From assembly GCF_004346265.1 (NCBI RefSeq), contig NZ_SMAP01000001.1:596110-660109 (forward strand): a DNA stretch of 64,000 nucleotides, given 5' to 3'. Under the pieces are notes generated by a model. That model did not search any database, was not told the origin of the DNA, and worked only from the letters and a program-made list of their open reading frames with translations. The DNA is from Thermomonas haemolytica (GTDB taxonomy: Bacteria > Pseudomonadota > Gammaproteobacteria > Xanthomonadales > Xanthomonadaceae). Each line of letters starts with the position of its first letter. The stretch's first letter is position 1. Shown in pieces: positions 50,636-59,602 of this stretch. Made by a program: the position numbers and the translations under genes.

Positions 50636-51181
50636 ATGCCTGCGCCCGCCCTTGCATCCGCCCCCATCGTCCTGATCGGCCCCATGGGCGCGGGCAAGAC
50701 CACCCTCGGCCAGGCGCTGGCGGCGCGGCTGGGGCGTAGCTTCGTGGACCTGGATGCGCGCATCGAAGCCGAGGCCGGGCAGACGGTGGCGGCGATCTTC
50801 GCGCAGGAGGGCGAGGCGGGCTTCCGCCGGCGCGAGGCGCAGGCGCTGGCCGCCGCGCTGGAGACGGCGGAGGCGGTGATCGCCACCGGCGGCGGCGCGG
50901 TGCTGGATGCCGGCAACCGTGCGGCGATGCGCGCCAAGGCCACGGTGGTGTATCTGACCGTCGCGCCGGCGCTGCAGCTGGAGCGTCTGCGCGACGACCG
51001 CAGTCGCCCGCTGCTGGAAGGCGCCGACCCGGCGGCGCGGCTGGCGCAGCTGCAGGCGCAGCGCGAACCGCTATACCGCGAGGCCGCGCACCTGCTGTTC
51101 GACGCCGGCACGCTCGCCCCGGACGCCGCCGCCGCCGCGCTCGCCGCACGCCTGGCCGAGCGCGAGGCAGTGCCGGCATGA
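50636..51181 (+). CDS. aroK: Shikimate kinase
   Basis: A 181-aa kinase that phosphorylates shikimate. The P-loop is [18 protein letters not shown], followed by [20 protein letters not shown], the shikimate-binding ATGGGAVL and DDRSRPLL (lid Arg), and [10 protein letters not shown]. The ATG at 50636 is chosen; a GTG at 50630 would add two residues. A -10-like TAGCAT ends 6 bp before the ATG, so the mRNA might be nearly leaderless, though no good -35 is present. It overlaps aroB by ATGA. Confidence 0.95.
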   Translation: MPAPALASAPIVLIGPMGAGKTTLGQALAARLGRSFVDLDARIEAEAGQTVAAIFAQEGEAGFRRREAQALAAALETAEAVIATGGGAVLDAGNRAAMRAKATVVYLTVAPALQLERLRDDRSRPLLEGADPAARLAQLQAQREPLYREAAHLLFDAGTLAPDAAAAALAARLAEREAVPA

Positions 51182-52278
51182 GCGCGCCGATGCGCACGGT
51201 CGAAGTCGGCGGGGTGGCCCCCTACCGCATCCACATCGGCGCGGGCCTGCTCGCTGATGGCACGCTGCTGGCGCAAACCCTGCGCGGCCGCCATGTGCTC
51301 GTCGTCAGCGACAGCCACGTGGCGCCGCTGTATGCGCAGGCGGTGGAGGACGCGCTGCACGCGGCGCATCCGGAGCTGCGCATCGGCCGCCACGTGCTGC
51401 GCGCCGGCGAGGCGGAGAAGACGCTGGCCAACTTCGGCGCGGTGATCGACGCCCTGGCCGCGCTCGGCGCCACCCGCGACGCCTGCGTGTTCGCGCTCGG
51501 CGGCGGGGTGGTCGGGGATCTCGCCGGCTTCGCCGCCGCGTGCTGGATGCGCGGCATCGACTGCGTGCAGTTGCCCACCACCTTGCTGGCGATGGTGGAC
51601 TCCTCGGTGGGCGGCAAGACCGCGGTGGACATCCCGCAGGGCAAGAACCTGGTCGGCGCCTTCCATCCGCCGCGCGCGGTGGTGGCCGATACCGCCACCC
51701 TGCGCACGCTGCCGCCGCGCGAACTGCGCGCCGGGCTGGCGGAGGTCATCAAGTACGGCGCGATCGTGGATGCGCCCTTCCTCGCCTGGCTCGAGGCACA
51801 TGCCGAGGCGCTGCTGGAAGGCGATACCGCCGCGCTGGCCGAGGCCATCGCCCGCAGCTGCCTGCACAAGGCCGCGATCACCGAACGCGATCCGCACGAG
51901 CACGGCGAACGCGCGCTGCTCAACTTCGGCCACACCTTCGCCCACGCCATCGAGGCCGAGCAGGGCTACGGCCGCGGCCTCAACCACGGCGAGGCGGTGG
52001 CGGTGGGCATGCTGCTGGCCGCGCGCCTGTCGGCGACGCTGGGGCTGGCCTCATGGGCCGACGCGGAGGCGCTGCGCACGCTGCTGCTGCGCTTCGGCCT
52101 GCCGGTGGCGCTGCCCGCCGGGCTGGCGCCGGAGGCACTGCTGGCCCGCATGCATCTGGACAAGAAGGCACAGGCCGGCGGGCTGCGCTTCATCCTCTGG
52201 AATGGCCCCGGGCTGGCGCACGTGGTGTCCGGGGTGGACGAAGCCGCGGTGCGGTCGGTGCTGGGTGAGGCCAGCTGA
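51178..52278 (+). CDS. aroB: 3-dehydroquinate synthase
   Basis: A 366-aa NAD- and metal-dependent enzyme of the shikimate pathway. [11 protein letters not shown] is at the N-terminus, followed by [67 protein letters not shown], and the metal-binding [10 protein letters not shown] and [12 protein letters not shown]. The length is normal. It pairs with aroK, the standard gammaproteobacterial arrangement. Confidence 0.97.
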   Translation: MSAPMRTVEVGGVAPYRIHIGAGLLADGTLLAQTLRGRHVLVVSDSHVAPLYAQAVEDALHAAHPELRIGRHVLRAGEAEKTLANFGAVIDALAALGATRDACVFALGGGVVGDLAGFAAACWMRGIDCVQLPTTLLAMVDSSVGGKTAVDIPQGKNLVGAFHPPRAVVADTATLRTLPPRELRAGLAEVIKYGAIVDAPFLAWLEAHAEALLEGDTAALAEAIARSCLHKAAITERDPHEHGERALLNFGHTFAHAIEAEQGYGRGLNHGEAVAVGMLLAARLSATLGLASWADAEALRTLLLRFGLPVALPAGLAPEALLARMHLDKKAQAGGLRFILWNGPGLAHVVSGVDEAAVRSVLGEAS

Positions 52279-52293
52279 CCATCCGCGCGGGAC

Positions 52294-52674
52294 TCATTGC
52301 CCCGGCGGCGGCTCCCACAGCTCGACCTTGTTGCCGTCCGGGTCCATCACCCAGCCGAACTTGCCGAATTCCGAGTCCTCGCGCTTGTCGAGCACCTCGC
52401 AGCCCTCCGCCCGCAGCGCGGCCAGCAGGGCGTCGAGGTCGGCGACCCGGAAATTCACCATGAACGGCGCGGCGCTGGGAGCCATGACGTCCGTGTCCGC
52501 GGCGAACGGCGTCCACAGGGTCATGCCGGGCGCGCCATCGGGCCCGCCCCACGTGAACACCGCGCCACCCCAGTCGGCGACATCCACGCCCAGATGCGTC
52601 CGGTACCAGGCGCCGAGACGCTTGGGATCCGGGGATTTGAAGAAAATGCCGCCGATGCCGGTCACGCGCTGCAT
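52294..52674 (-). CDS. VOC-family (glyoxalase-like) protein
   Basis: A 126-aa protein with two beta-alpha-beta-beta-beta modules of the vicinal oxygen chelate fold: GIGGIFFKSPDPKRLGAWYR at the N-terminus and the C-terminal FGWVMDPDGNKVELWEP with the conserved metal-type Glu. Such proteins include glyoxalase/bleomycin-resistance and dioxygenase relatives; the substrate cannot be told. It is convergent with aroB and divergent from the WGR gene. Confidence 0.86.
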   Translation of the reverse strand: MQRVTGIGGIFFKSPDPKRLGAWYRTHLGVDVADWGGAVFTWGGPDGAPGMTLWTPFAADTDVMAPSAAPFMVNFRVADLDALLAALRAEGCEVLDKREDSEFGKFGWVMDPDGNKVELWEPPPGQ

Positions 52675-52770
52675 GTCGCTCTCCAGAAGTGATTCCCGTC
52701 CAGCGCGTCCGGCCGGCGCAAGAGCGCCGGAGCGTACGGGCGCCGGTCCTGCACCTTACAATGCCGCCCC

Positions 52771-53025
52771 ATGCGCCTGCTGCTGCAACAACGCCCCGAT
52801 GGCCGCGAAGCCCCGCGCTTCGTCCAGCTCCAGCTCCAGCCCGACCTGCTGGGCGGCTGGGAACTGCTGCGCGAGAGCGGCCAGACCGGCGGCCGCAGCA
52901 CCCTGCGGCGCACGCTCTACCCCGACCAGGCCAGCGCACTGGCGGCGCTGGAGAAGGAGCGCGACGCCCAGCTGCGCAAGGGCTTCCAGCTGATGTTCGC
53001 GCAGGGCGCCGATGCGCCGAAATAA
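52771..53025 (+). CDS. WGR-domain protein
   Basis: An 84-aa protein with a WGR-like beta-rich fold: MRLLLQQRPDGREAPRFVQL, PDLLGGWELLRESGQTGGRSTLRRT and ALAALEKERDAQLRKGFQLMF. WGR domains occur with PARP and DNA-binding proteins; this one stands alone. A -10-like TACAAT at 52757-52762 lies only 9 bp before the start, so the transcript may be nearly leaderless. It is followed 84 bp later by hemE. Confidence 0.78.
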   Translation: MRLLLQQRPDGREAPRFVQLQLQPDLLGGWELLRESGQTGGRSTLRRTLYPDQASALAALEKERDAQLRKGFQLMFAQGADAPK

Positions 53026-53109
53026 CCGCTGCGCGGCGGCTGCCGCCCGCCGCCCGGCCCACCACCGGCCCGCGCCTGCGGGCCGGCCGTCTTACCCGGA
53101 GAGTCCCAC

Positions 53110-54171
53110 GTGTCCACGCCCCTGAAGAACGACCGCTTCCTGCGCGCGCTGCGCCGCGAGCCGGTGGACTGCACGCCCGTCTGGCTGATGCGCCAGGCCG
53201 GCCGCTACCTGCCGGAATACCGCGCCACCCGCAAGGCCGCCGGCAGCTTCCTGGCGATGGCCAAGACCCCGGAACTGGCCTGCGAGGTGACCCTGCAGCC
53301 GCTGCGCCGGTTCCCGCTGGACGCGGCGATCCTGTTCTCCGACATCCTTACCGTGCCCGATGCGATGGGGCTGGGGCTGCACTTCGTCGAGGGCGAAGGC
53401 CCGAAGTTCGAGCGCCCGCTGCGCAGCGTCGCCGACATCGACGCGCTCGCGGTGCCGGACATGGAGACCGAGCTGCGCTACGTGATGGACGCGGTGCGCC
53501 TGATCCGCCGCGAGCTGGACGGGGCCGTGCCGCTGATCGGTTTTTCCGGCAGCCCGTGGACGCTGGCCTGCTACATGGTGGAAGGCGGCGGCAGCAAGGA
53601 GTGGGGCAAGGTCAAGGCGCTGGCGCTGAACGAACCGGCCGCGATGCACCGCCTGCTGGGCACCGTCACCGACGCGGTGATCGCGTATCTGGCCGCGCAG
53701 CGTGCGGCCGGCGCGCAGGCGCTGCAGGTGTTCGACACCTGGGGCGGGGTGCTGTCGCCGGCGATGTACCGCGAATTCTCGCTGCCCTATCTCACCCGCA
53801 TCGCGCGCGAGCTGAAGTCCGATGACGTGCCGGTGATCCTGTTCGGCAAGGGCAACGCCCCGCACCTCGACGCGCTGTTCGGCAGCGGCGCGGACGCCAT
53901 CGGCGTGGACTGGACGGTGACCCTGGAGGATGCCGCGCGCCGCGCCGGTGGCCGCGTCGCGCTGCAGGGCAACCTGGACCCGGCGATGCTGTACGGCAAT
54001 CCCGAGGCGGTGCGCGCGCAGGCGCGGGCGGTGCTGGACAGCTACCGCGACGGCAACGGTGGCAGCCGCGAAGGCCACGTCTTCAACCTCGGCCACGGCA
54101 TGTCGCCGGACATGAACCCCGACCACGTGGCCGCGCTGGTGGACGAAGTGCACGCCTACAGCGCGCGCTGA
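53110..54171 (+). CDS. hemE: Uroporphyrinogen decarboxylase
   Basis: A 353-aa heme-pathway enzyme that decarboxylates uroporphyrinogen III to coproporphyrinogen III. Motifs are [16 protein letters not shown] (substrate Arg residues), [59 protein letters not shown] and [25 protein letters not shown] start at 53110 follows a GGAGAG-type site and gives the normal N-terminus. Confidence 0.97.
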   Translation: MSTPLKNDRFLRALRREPVDCTPVWLMRQAGRYLPEYRATRKAAGSFLAMAKTPELACEVTLQPLRRFPLDAAILFSDILTVPDAMGLGLHFVEGEGPKFERPLRSVADIDALAVPDMETELRYVMDAVRLIRRELDGAVPLIGFSGSPWTLACYMVEGGGSKEWGKVKALALNEPAAMHRLLGTVTDAVIAYLAAQRAAGAQALQVFDTWGGVLSPAMYREFSLPYLTRIARELKSDDVPVILFGKGNAPHLDALFGSGADAIGVDWTVTLEDAARRAGGRVALQGNLDPAMLYGNPEAVRAQARAVLDSYRDGNGGSREGHVFNLGHGMSPDMNPDHVAALVDEVHAYSAR

Positions 54172-54178
54172 GCGCCGA

Positions 54179-54202
54179 CCGGGCACGCATGCCCCTGCCC
54201 GG
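54179..54202. terminator. Hairpin between convergent hemE and hybrid kinase genes
   Basis: CCGGGCA at 54179-54185 pairs with TGCCCGG at 54196-54202 around a 10-nt loop. It sits in the 37 bp between the two convergent stop codons, so it may serve both strands. No T tract follows, so the strength is uncertain. Confidence 0.5.
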
Positions 54203-54208
54203 CCATGC

Positions 54209-57200
54209 TCAGGCCGGCGGCGTGCGCCCGGCCAGTACCGACCCCAGCGCCCGCGCCAGCATCGCGCCGGTCACCGGCTTGCGCAGGAAGGCATCGAACC
54301 CGGCGGCGCGCGCCTGCGCCTCGGCCTGCGCATCGGAGCGCGCGGTGACCGCCAGCAGCGGCGCGGTGAAGCCCTGGGTGCGCAGCATCCGCGCCAGCGC
54401 CAGGCCGTCCATCCCCGGCAGGTCGAGATCCAGCAGCGCGGCATCGAAGCGGCAGGCCGCCGCCTCCGCCAGCGCGCCCAGCCCGTGCCCGACATGCGCG
54501 ACCGCATGCCCCTGCGCCTGCAGCAGGCCGGCGATCGCCTGCGCCACGATCGGGTCGTCCTCCACCAGCAGCAGCTGCAGGTCGCGCACCGGCTCCACGG
54601 GCTCCACCGGCGCCTCCTCCTCCGGTGCGGCGGCCGGTGCCAGCGGCAGTTCCACTACGAACCGCGTGCCCTGCCCGGGCGTACTGTCCACGGTGATGCG
54701 GCCGCCCATCGCCGCCGCCAGCTCCTGCGAGATCGCCAGTCCCAGCCCGCTGCCGCCGTAGCGCGCCGCGGTGCGCGCGCCCTCGGCCTGCTCGAAGCGG
54801 CGGAACAGGCGCTCGCGCTGCTCCGGGTTCAATCCCGGCCCGGTGTCCGCCACCACGCAGCGGATGCCCTGCGGCTGCAGTGCCTCCACCTCCAGCGTCA
54901 CCTGCCCGATCTCGGTGAACTTCACCGCATTGCCGAGCAGGTTGAGCAGGATCTGCTGCACGCGGGTGCGGTCGCCATGCACGGCGACCGGAACGTCATC
55001 AGCGATGTGCTCGAAGAAGGCCAGCCCCTTGCGCGCGGCCAGCGGTGCCATCAGCGCGCCGATTTCCTCCAGCAGCGGCCGCAGGGCGAAATCGGCGGGC
55101 ACCAGCTCCAGCTTGCCGGCCTCGATCCGGGCCAGGTCCAGGGCATCGTTGACCAGCCGCAGCAGGTGCTCGCCGGCGCGCCGGATGGCCTGCACGTAGC
55201 CGCGCTGCAGTTCGTCCAGCGGCCCTTCCTGCAGCAGCTCGGCCATGCCCAGCACGCCGGTCATCGGAGTGCGCACCTCGTGGCCGAGGGTGGCCAGGAA
55301 GCGCGACTTCGCCTGCGAGGCCTGCTCGGCCAGCAGGCGCTTTTCCTCAGCCAGCTGCCAAGCGTGGCGACGGTGCAGGCGGGCGCGGTAATTCCACGCC
55401 AGCAGGCCCAGCAGCAGCAGGCCGGCGAGCACATAGGCCACCAGCGCCCAGGGGCTGCGCCACCACGGTGGCGGGATCTCGAACACCAGCACCTGCTCCG
55501 CCGACGGATTGCCGGCCGCGTCCTGCGCGCGCATGCGCAGCACGTAGCGGCCCGGCCCCAGGCCGGTGAACACCCGCTCACCGCTGCTTCCCAGCGCCAC
55601 CCAGCCGCGGTCGAACCCGTCCAGGCGCGCCCAGTAGCGGTTCGCGGCGGGATCGTCGAAGTCCAGCAGGCGCGCGCGGATGCGCAATTCGCGGTCCTGC
55701 TGCGCCAGCTGCACGCCGGCGCGCGCCGGCAGTTCCTGCCAGCGCCCGTGCCGGCGCACCGCGATGCCGTCGAAATGCAGCCGCGGCCGCCGCGGCGGGG
55801 GATCGGCCAGCGCGGTGTCCACCATCCGCAATCCGCCGTCGGCGGTGCCGGCCACCAGCAGGCCGTCGTCGCGCAGCAGGGCCGCGCGGTCGAGGTATTC
55901 CTCGCCGCCGGCCTCGTCGCGCACGCCGACGTGGGCCAGCCGCTGCTGCCGCGGATCCCAGCGGTACAGCCCGCGGCTGGTGGTGATCCAGACCCGGTGG
56001 CGCGCGTCCACCAGCAGCGCCGACGCCGCCACCGCGGGCATGCCGTGGCGGGTATCGATGCGCGCGACCCGGCGCCAGCCGTCGCCCTGTTGCCGGTATT
56101 CCTCCAGCCCGGACAGTCGCTGCAGCCACAGGCGGTCGGGGCCATCGAAGGCAAGCGCATACACCCGGCCTGCGCCCATCGCCGCCACCGGCACGAAGCG
56201 GCTGGTCGCTGGCGCGAAGCGCAGCACACCGGTGCTGGTGGCCAGCCATGGGGCACCATCCGCCGCCAGCACCATGTCCTCGATATCGGCCTCGCCCAGC
56301 CCGCTGTCACCCTCGGCACGCAGGTCGCGCAGGACCGCGCCGCTGGCCGGATCGCGCTGCTGCACGCCGCCGCCGATCGCCGCCAGCCACAGGCGGCCGT
56401 CGCGCGCGGGCAGCACGAACCCGACCTGCCCGGGCGGCACCGGGGCCTTGGCGTCCTCGGCCGTCCATTCGTCCACCGCGCCATTGGCGATGCGCAGCAA
56501 GCCGCCGCGGTGGGCGATCCACAGGCGGCCCGCGGCATCCTCGGCGATCGCGGCCGGCTTCACGTTGCGCAGGCGCTCCAGGAGGTCGTCGGTCAGCGGC
56601 GCGATGCTGCCGTCCGTGCCGAGGTGCTCGACCACGCCGCCCAGCCCGCCGAGCCACACGCCGCCGTCGCCCGCGCGCCCGAGCGCGCGGTACATGGCCC
56701 CGTGCAGGCCGTCCTCCGGGCCCTGGAACAGCGCCATCTGGCGCCAGTCCGAACGCAGGTAGCCGAGGCCACGGCCGAGCACCGGCACCCACAGCGCGTC
56801 GCCCTTTTCCCCGAGCAGGGCGCTGATCGCGCGTGGGATCGCCGGCCCGCCCAGCGGCACCGGGGCCGGCGCCTGGCCGCCCTGCTGGTACCACAGGCCG
56901 CGCTGGCTGCCGATCCAGTGGTCGCCCTGGGCATCGGTGACGATCGCCAGCAGCGCGTTCGGGCGCTGGAACATCGGCGCCCACGCCGGCTGCGTCCAGT
57001 TCCCATCGGCATGCCGCCATACCCCGAGCGCACTACCGACCCACAGCCCGTCCGGCTGCGCGGACAGGGCGTACACCATGCCCGGGCCTTCCGCGCCGGG
57101 CAGCGGCACCGCCTCGAACCCCGCCCCGCGCTGGCGCGCCAGGCCCTTGGTGGTGCCCACCCACAGCACGCCCGCGGCATCCACCGCCAGCGCCAGCACG

Positions 57201-57718
57201 GTCGGCGAAGGCAGGCCGTCCTCCACGCCGTAGTGGCGCATGCCGCCATCGGATGCAACCCGGGTCAGGCCGCCGTCGTAGGTGCCCAGCCACACCGCAT
57301 CGCCCTGGCGGGCCATCGCCCACACGTCGTCGCTGCCGAGCTGCGGATGGGTGGCCTTGCGCAGCGCGCGGAAGTGCTGGCGCGCGGCATCGAGCACGCT
57401 GACGCCCTCGCCTTCGACCGCCACCCACACCCGGTCCTGCGCATCCACAAGCAGCGCCTGGACATTGTTTCCGGGCAGGCCGCCGGCGATATCCGGCGCG
57501 TGCCGCCACACGCGCATGCCGATGCCGTCGTGGCGGGCCAGGCCGTCGGCGGTGCCGATCCACAGGTAGCCCTCGGCATCGCGTACCAGCGCCTTGATCT
57601 CGGTCGAGGGCAGGCCCTGCGCCGGGCCCACGATGCGGAAGCGCGGGCGCTCCGGCGCCGCTGCCCAGCTGCAGGCGCAGGCCACCCACAGCAGCAGCAA
57701 TGCGATGCGTCGAAGCAT
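54209..57718 (-). CDS. Two-component propeller hybrid sensor histidine kinase/response regulator
   Basis: A 1169-aa protein. Signal peptide (1-20), then a long propeller sensor (about 25-690) with repeated DAxGxLWxGT-like units, a Y_Y_Y domain (to about 745), a transmembrane helix (754-777), HisKA with the phospho-His in TLGHEVRTPMTG (about 811), HATPase with DTGPGLNPEQ and YGGSGLGLAI, and a C-terminal receiver with LLVEDD and phospho-Asp in LLDLDLPGMDG (about 1096). No DNA-binding output domain is present. The ligand is unknown; propeller sensors often bind carbohydrates. The start at 57718 has GGGGAGGGG just upstream. Confidence 0.93.
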   Translation of the reverse strand: MLRRIALLLLWVACACSWAAAPERPRFRIVGPAQGLPSTEIKALVRDAEGYLWIGTADGLARHDGIGMRVWRHAPDIAGGLPGNNVQALLVDAQDRVWVAVEGEGVSVLDAARQHFRALRKATHPQLGSDDVWAMARQGDAVWLGTYDGGLTRVASDGGMRHYGVEDGLPSPTVLALAVDAAGVLWVGTTKGLARQRGAGFEAVPLPGAEGPGMVYALSAQPDGLWVGSALGVWRHADGNWTQPAWAPMFQRPNALLAIVTDAQGDHWIGSQRGLWYQQGGQAPAPVPLGGPAIPRAISALLGEKGDALWVPVLGRGLGYLRSDWRQMALFQGPEDGLHGAMYRALGRAGDGGVWLGGLGGVVEHLGTDGSIAPLTDDLLERLRNVKPAAIAEDAAGRLWIAHRGGLLRIANGAVDEWTAEDAKAPVPPGQVGFVLPARDGRLWLAAIGGGVQQRDPASGAVLRDLRAEGDSGLGEADIEDMVLAADGAPWLATSTGVLRFAPATSRFVPVAAMGAGRVYALAFDGPDRLWLQRLSGLEEYRQQGDGWRRVARIDTRHGMPAVAASALLVDARHRVWITTSRGLYRWDPRQQRLAHVGVRDEAGGEEYLDRAALLRDDGLLVAGTADGGLRMVDTALADPPPRRPRLHFDGIAVRRHGRWQELPARAGVQLAQQDRELRIRARLLDFDDPAANRYWARLDGFDRGWVALGSSGERVFTGLGPGRYVLRMRAQDAAGNPSAEQVLVFEIPPPWWRSPWALVAYVLAGLLLLGLLAWNYRARLHRRHAWQLAEEKRLLAEQASQAKSRFLATLGHEVRTPMTGVLGMAELLQEGPLDELQRGYVQAIRRAGEHLLRLVNDALDLARIEAGKLELVPADFALRPLLEEIGALMAPLAARKGLAFFEHIADDVPVAVHGDRTRVQQILLNLLGNAVKFTEIGQVTLEVEALQPQGIRCVVADTGPGLNPEQRERLFRRFEQAEGARTAARYGGSGLGLAISQELAAAMGGRITVDSTPGQGTRFVVELPLAPAAAPEEEAPVEPVEPVRDLQLLLVEDDPIVAQAIAGLLQAQGHAVAHVGHGLGALAEAAACRFDAALLDLDLPGMDGLALARMLRTQGFTAPLLAVTARSDAQAEAQARAAGFDAFLRKPVTGAMLARALGSVLAGRTPPA

Positions 57719-57791
57719 GGTCCCCTCCCCGGATGCGGCGATGCTGGCAACCCCGGGCCGCGTATGCAAGCGCAGCCGCCCCCGGCGCGCG

Positions 57792-58019
57792 CTATCCCGC
57801 AAGCCAGCGCCGCACCGCGGCGGCATCGAATGGCCAGTCCAGCTCGCGCGCATCGGCGTCCGCGCGCAGCACCGGCACCCGCTGCCCGTAGCGCGCCTCG
57901 AGCTCCGGGTCGCCGTCGATGAACACGCTGGCAAACGCCGGCGCGCGCGCCGCCGCCAGCGCAGCCAGGGCCTGGTCGCACAGATGGCAGTCGTCGCGCT
58001 GGTAGAGGGTCAGGCCCAT
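57792..58019 (-). CDS. Glutaredoxin-like protein (DUF836 family)
   Basis: A 75-aa thioredoxin-fold protein with the active-site motif CHLC in LYQRDDCHLCDQAL (Cys11 and Cys14) and the cis-Pro segment QRVPVLRA. The small size and lack of glutathione-binding detail fit the DUF836/glutaredoxin-like group. It lies upstream of the hybrid kinase on the same strand (73 bp) and is divergent from sdaA. Confidence 0.86.
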   Translation of the reverse strand: MGLTLYQRDDCHLCDQALAALAAARAPAFASVFIDGDPELEARYGQRVPVLRADADARELDWPFDAAAVRRWLAG

Positions 58020-58085
58020 ACGCCCGCGTCCTGTCTCGCCTCGCCGGGCGCCTAGAATACGCAACCCCCCAGCCCGGCAGCGCGC

Positions 58086-59468
58086 ATGGCCGTCTCCACC
58101 TTCGACCTCTACAAGATCGGCATCGGCCCGAGCTCCTCGCACACGGTGGGGCCGATGCGCGCCGCGGCGCGCTTCGTGAGCCACTGGCTGGAGGAAAACG
58201 GCGCGCTGGAGCGCACCGCGCGGGTGCGCGCCGAGGTGTTCGGCTCGCTGGCAATGACCGGCCGCGGCCACGGCACCGACAAGGCGATCCTGATGGGGCT
58301 GGAAGGCCACTGGCCGAACGCGATCGACCCCGACCTGATCCCGCCCGCGCTGGAACGCATCCGCGGCGAGAAGCGCCTGTCCCTGCTCGGCCGCCACCCG
58401 ATCGCGTTCGACGAGAAGCACGACCTGGTGATGAACAAGCGCCAGAAACTGCCGTTCCACACCAACGGCATGCGCTTCACCGCGTTCGACGCCGACGGCG
58501 GCGTGATCGCCACCCGCGACTACTACTCGGTCGGCGGCGGCTTCGTGGTCAACCAGGACGAGGCCGCGGAGGACCGCATCGTGGCCGACACCACCGAACT
58601 GCCGCACCCCTTCCACAGCGGCGCGGAGCTGCTGGCGCAGTGCCAGCGCAGCGGGCTCGGCATCGCCGCTTTGATGTTCGAGAACGAACAGGCCTGGCGC
58701 AGCGCAGAGGAGATCCGCGCCGGCCTGCGCGAGATCTGGCAGGCGATGCAGGACTGCGTGGCGCGCGGCATCCGCCAGCCGGGCGAGCTGCCGGGCGGGC
58801 TGCACGTGGCGCGCCGCGCCCCGGCCCTGCACGCGGAGCTGGCGGCGCGCCCGGAAGCGGCGATGCGCGACCCGCTGACCGTGCTCGACTGGGTCAACCT
58901 GTACGCGCTGGCGGTGAACGAGGAAAACGCCGCCGGCGGCCGCGTGGTCACCGCGCCCACCAACGGGGCGGCCGGGATCCTGCCGGCGGTACTGCACTAC
59001 TACGACCGCTTCTGCCCCGGCGCCAGCGAGCAGGGCGTGTTCGATTTCCTGCTGACCGCCGCCGCGGTGGGCATCCTGTACAAGGAGAACGCCTCGATCA
59101 GCGGCGCCGAGGTCGGCTGCCAGGGCGAGGTCGGGGTGGCCTGCTCGATGGCCGCGGCCGGGCTCACCGCCGCGCTCGGCGGCAGCCCGGCGCAGGTGGA
59201 GAACGCCGCCGAGATCGGGATGGAACACAACCTCGGCCTGACCTGCGACCCGATCGGCGGGCTGGTGCAGATCCCGTGCATCGAGCGCAACGCGATGGGC
59301 GCGGTGAAGGCGATCAACGCCAGCCGTATGGCCCTGCGCGGCGACGGCAGCCACAAGGTGTCGCTGGACAAGGTCATCCGCACCATGCGTGACACCGGCC
59401 GCGACATGCAGGACAAGTACAAGGAAACCAGCCGCGGCGGGCTGGCGGTGAACGTCATCGAGTGCTGA
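58086..59468 (+). CDS. sdaA: L-serine dehydratase (L-serine ammonia-lyase)
   Basis: A 460-aa single-chain iron-sulfur serine dehydratase converting serine to pyruvate and ammonia. The N-terminal beta domain starts [19 protein letters not shown], and the alpha domain has [56 protein letters not shown] (Fe-S cysteines). A TAGAAT -10-like element at 58053-58058 lies 28 bp before the ATG. The length is normal. Confidence 0.96.
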   Translation: MAVSTFDLYKIGIGPSSSHTVGPMRAAARFVSHWLEENGALERTARVRAEVFGSLAMTGRGHGTDKAILMGLEGHWPNAIDPDLIPPALERIRGEKRLSLLGRHPIAFDEKHDLVMNKRQKLPFHTNGMRFTAFDADGGVIATRDYYSVGGGFVVNQDEAAEDRIVADTTELPHPFHSGAELLAQCQRSGLGIAALMFENEQAWRSAEEIRAGLREIWQAMQDCVARGIRQPGELPGGLHVARRAPALHAELAARPEAAMRDPLTVLDWVNLYALAVNEENAAGGRVVTAPTNGAAGILPAVLHYYDRFCPGASEQGVFDFLLTAAAVGILYKENASISGAEVGCQGEVGVACSMAAAGLTAALGGSPAQVENAAEIGMEHNLGLTCDPIGGLVQIPCIERNAMGAVKAINASRMALRGDGSHKVSLDKVIRTMRDTGRDMQDKYKETSRGGLAVNVIEC

Positions 59469-59602
59469 AGGCCACCGCGGCGAGCGCCGGCCCGCGGCCC
59501 CCGCCCGGGGTCAAGTCCCGCGCGCACGGGCCGCTATCGCTTTCAGGGTAATCTGGAATCCCGGGACTTTCGGGGGACGGTCCGATCATTCGCGCATCCG
59601 CC

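Noticed and set aside
54485-57922. Very long plus-strand open frame opposite the hybrid kinase
   Set aside because: It is antisense to a protein with complete kinase motifs, and the translated product is His/Arg/Gln-rich shadow sequence.
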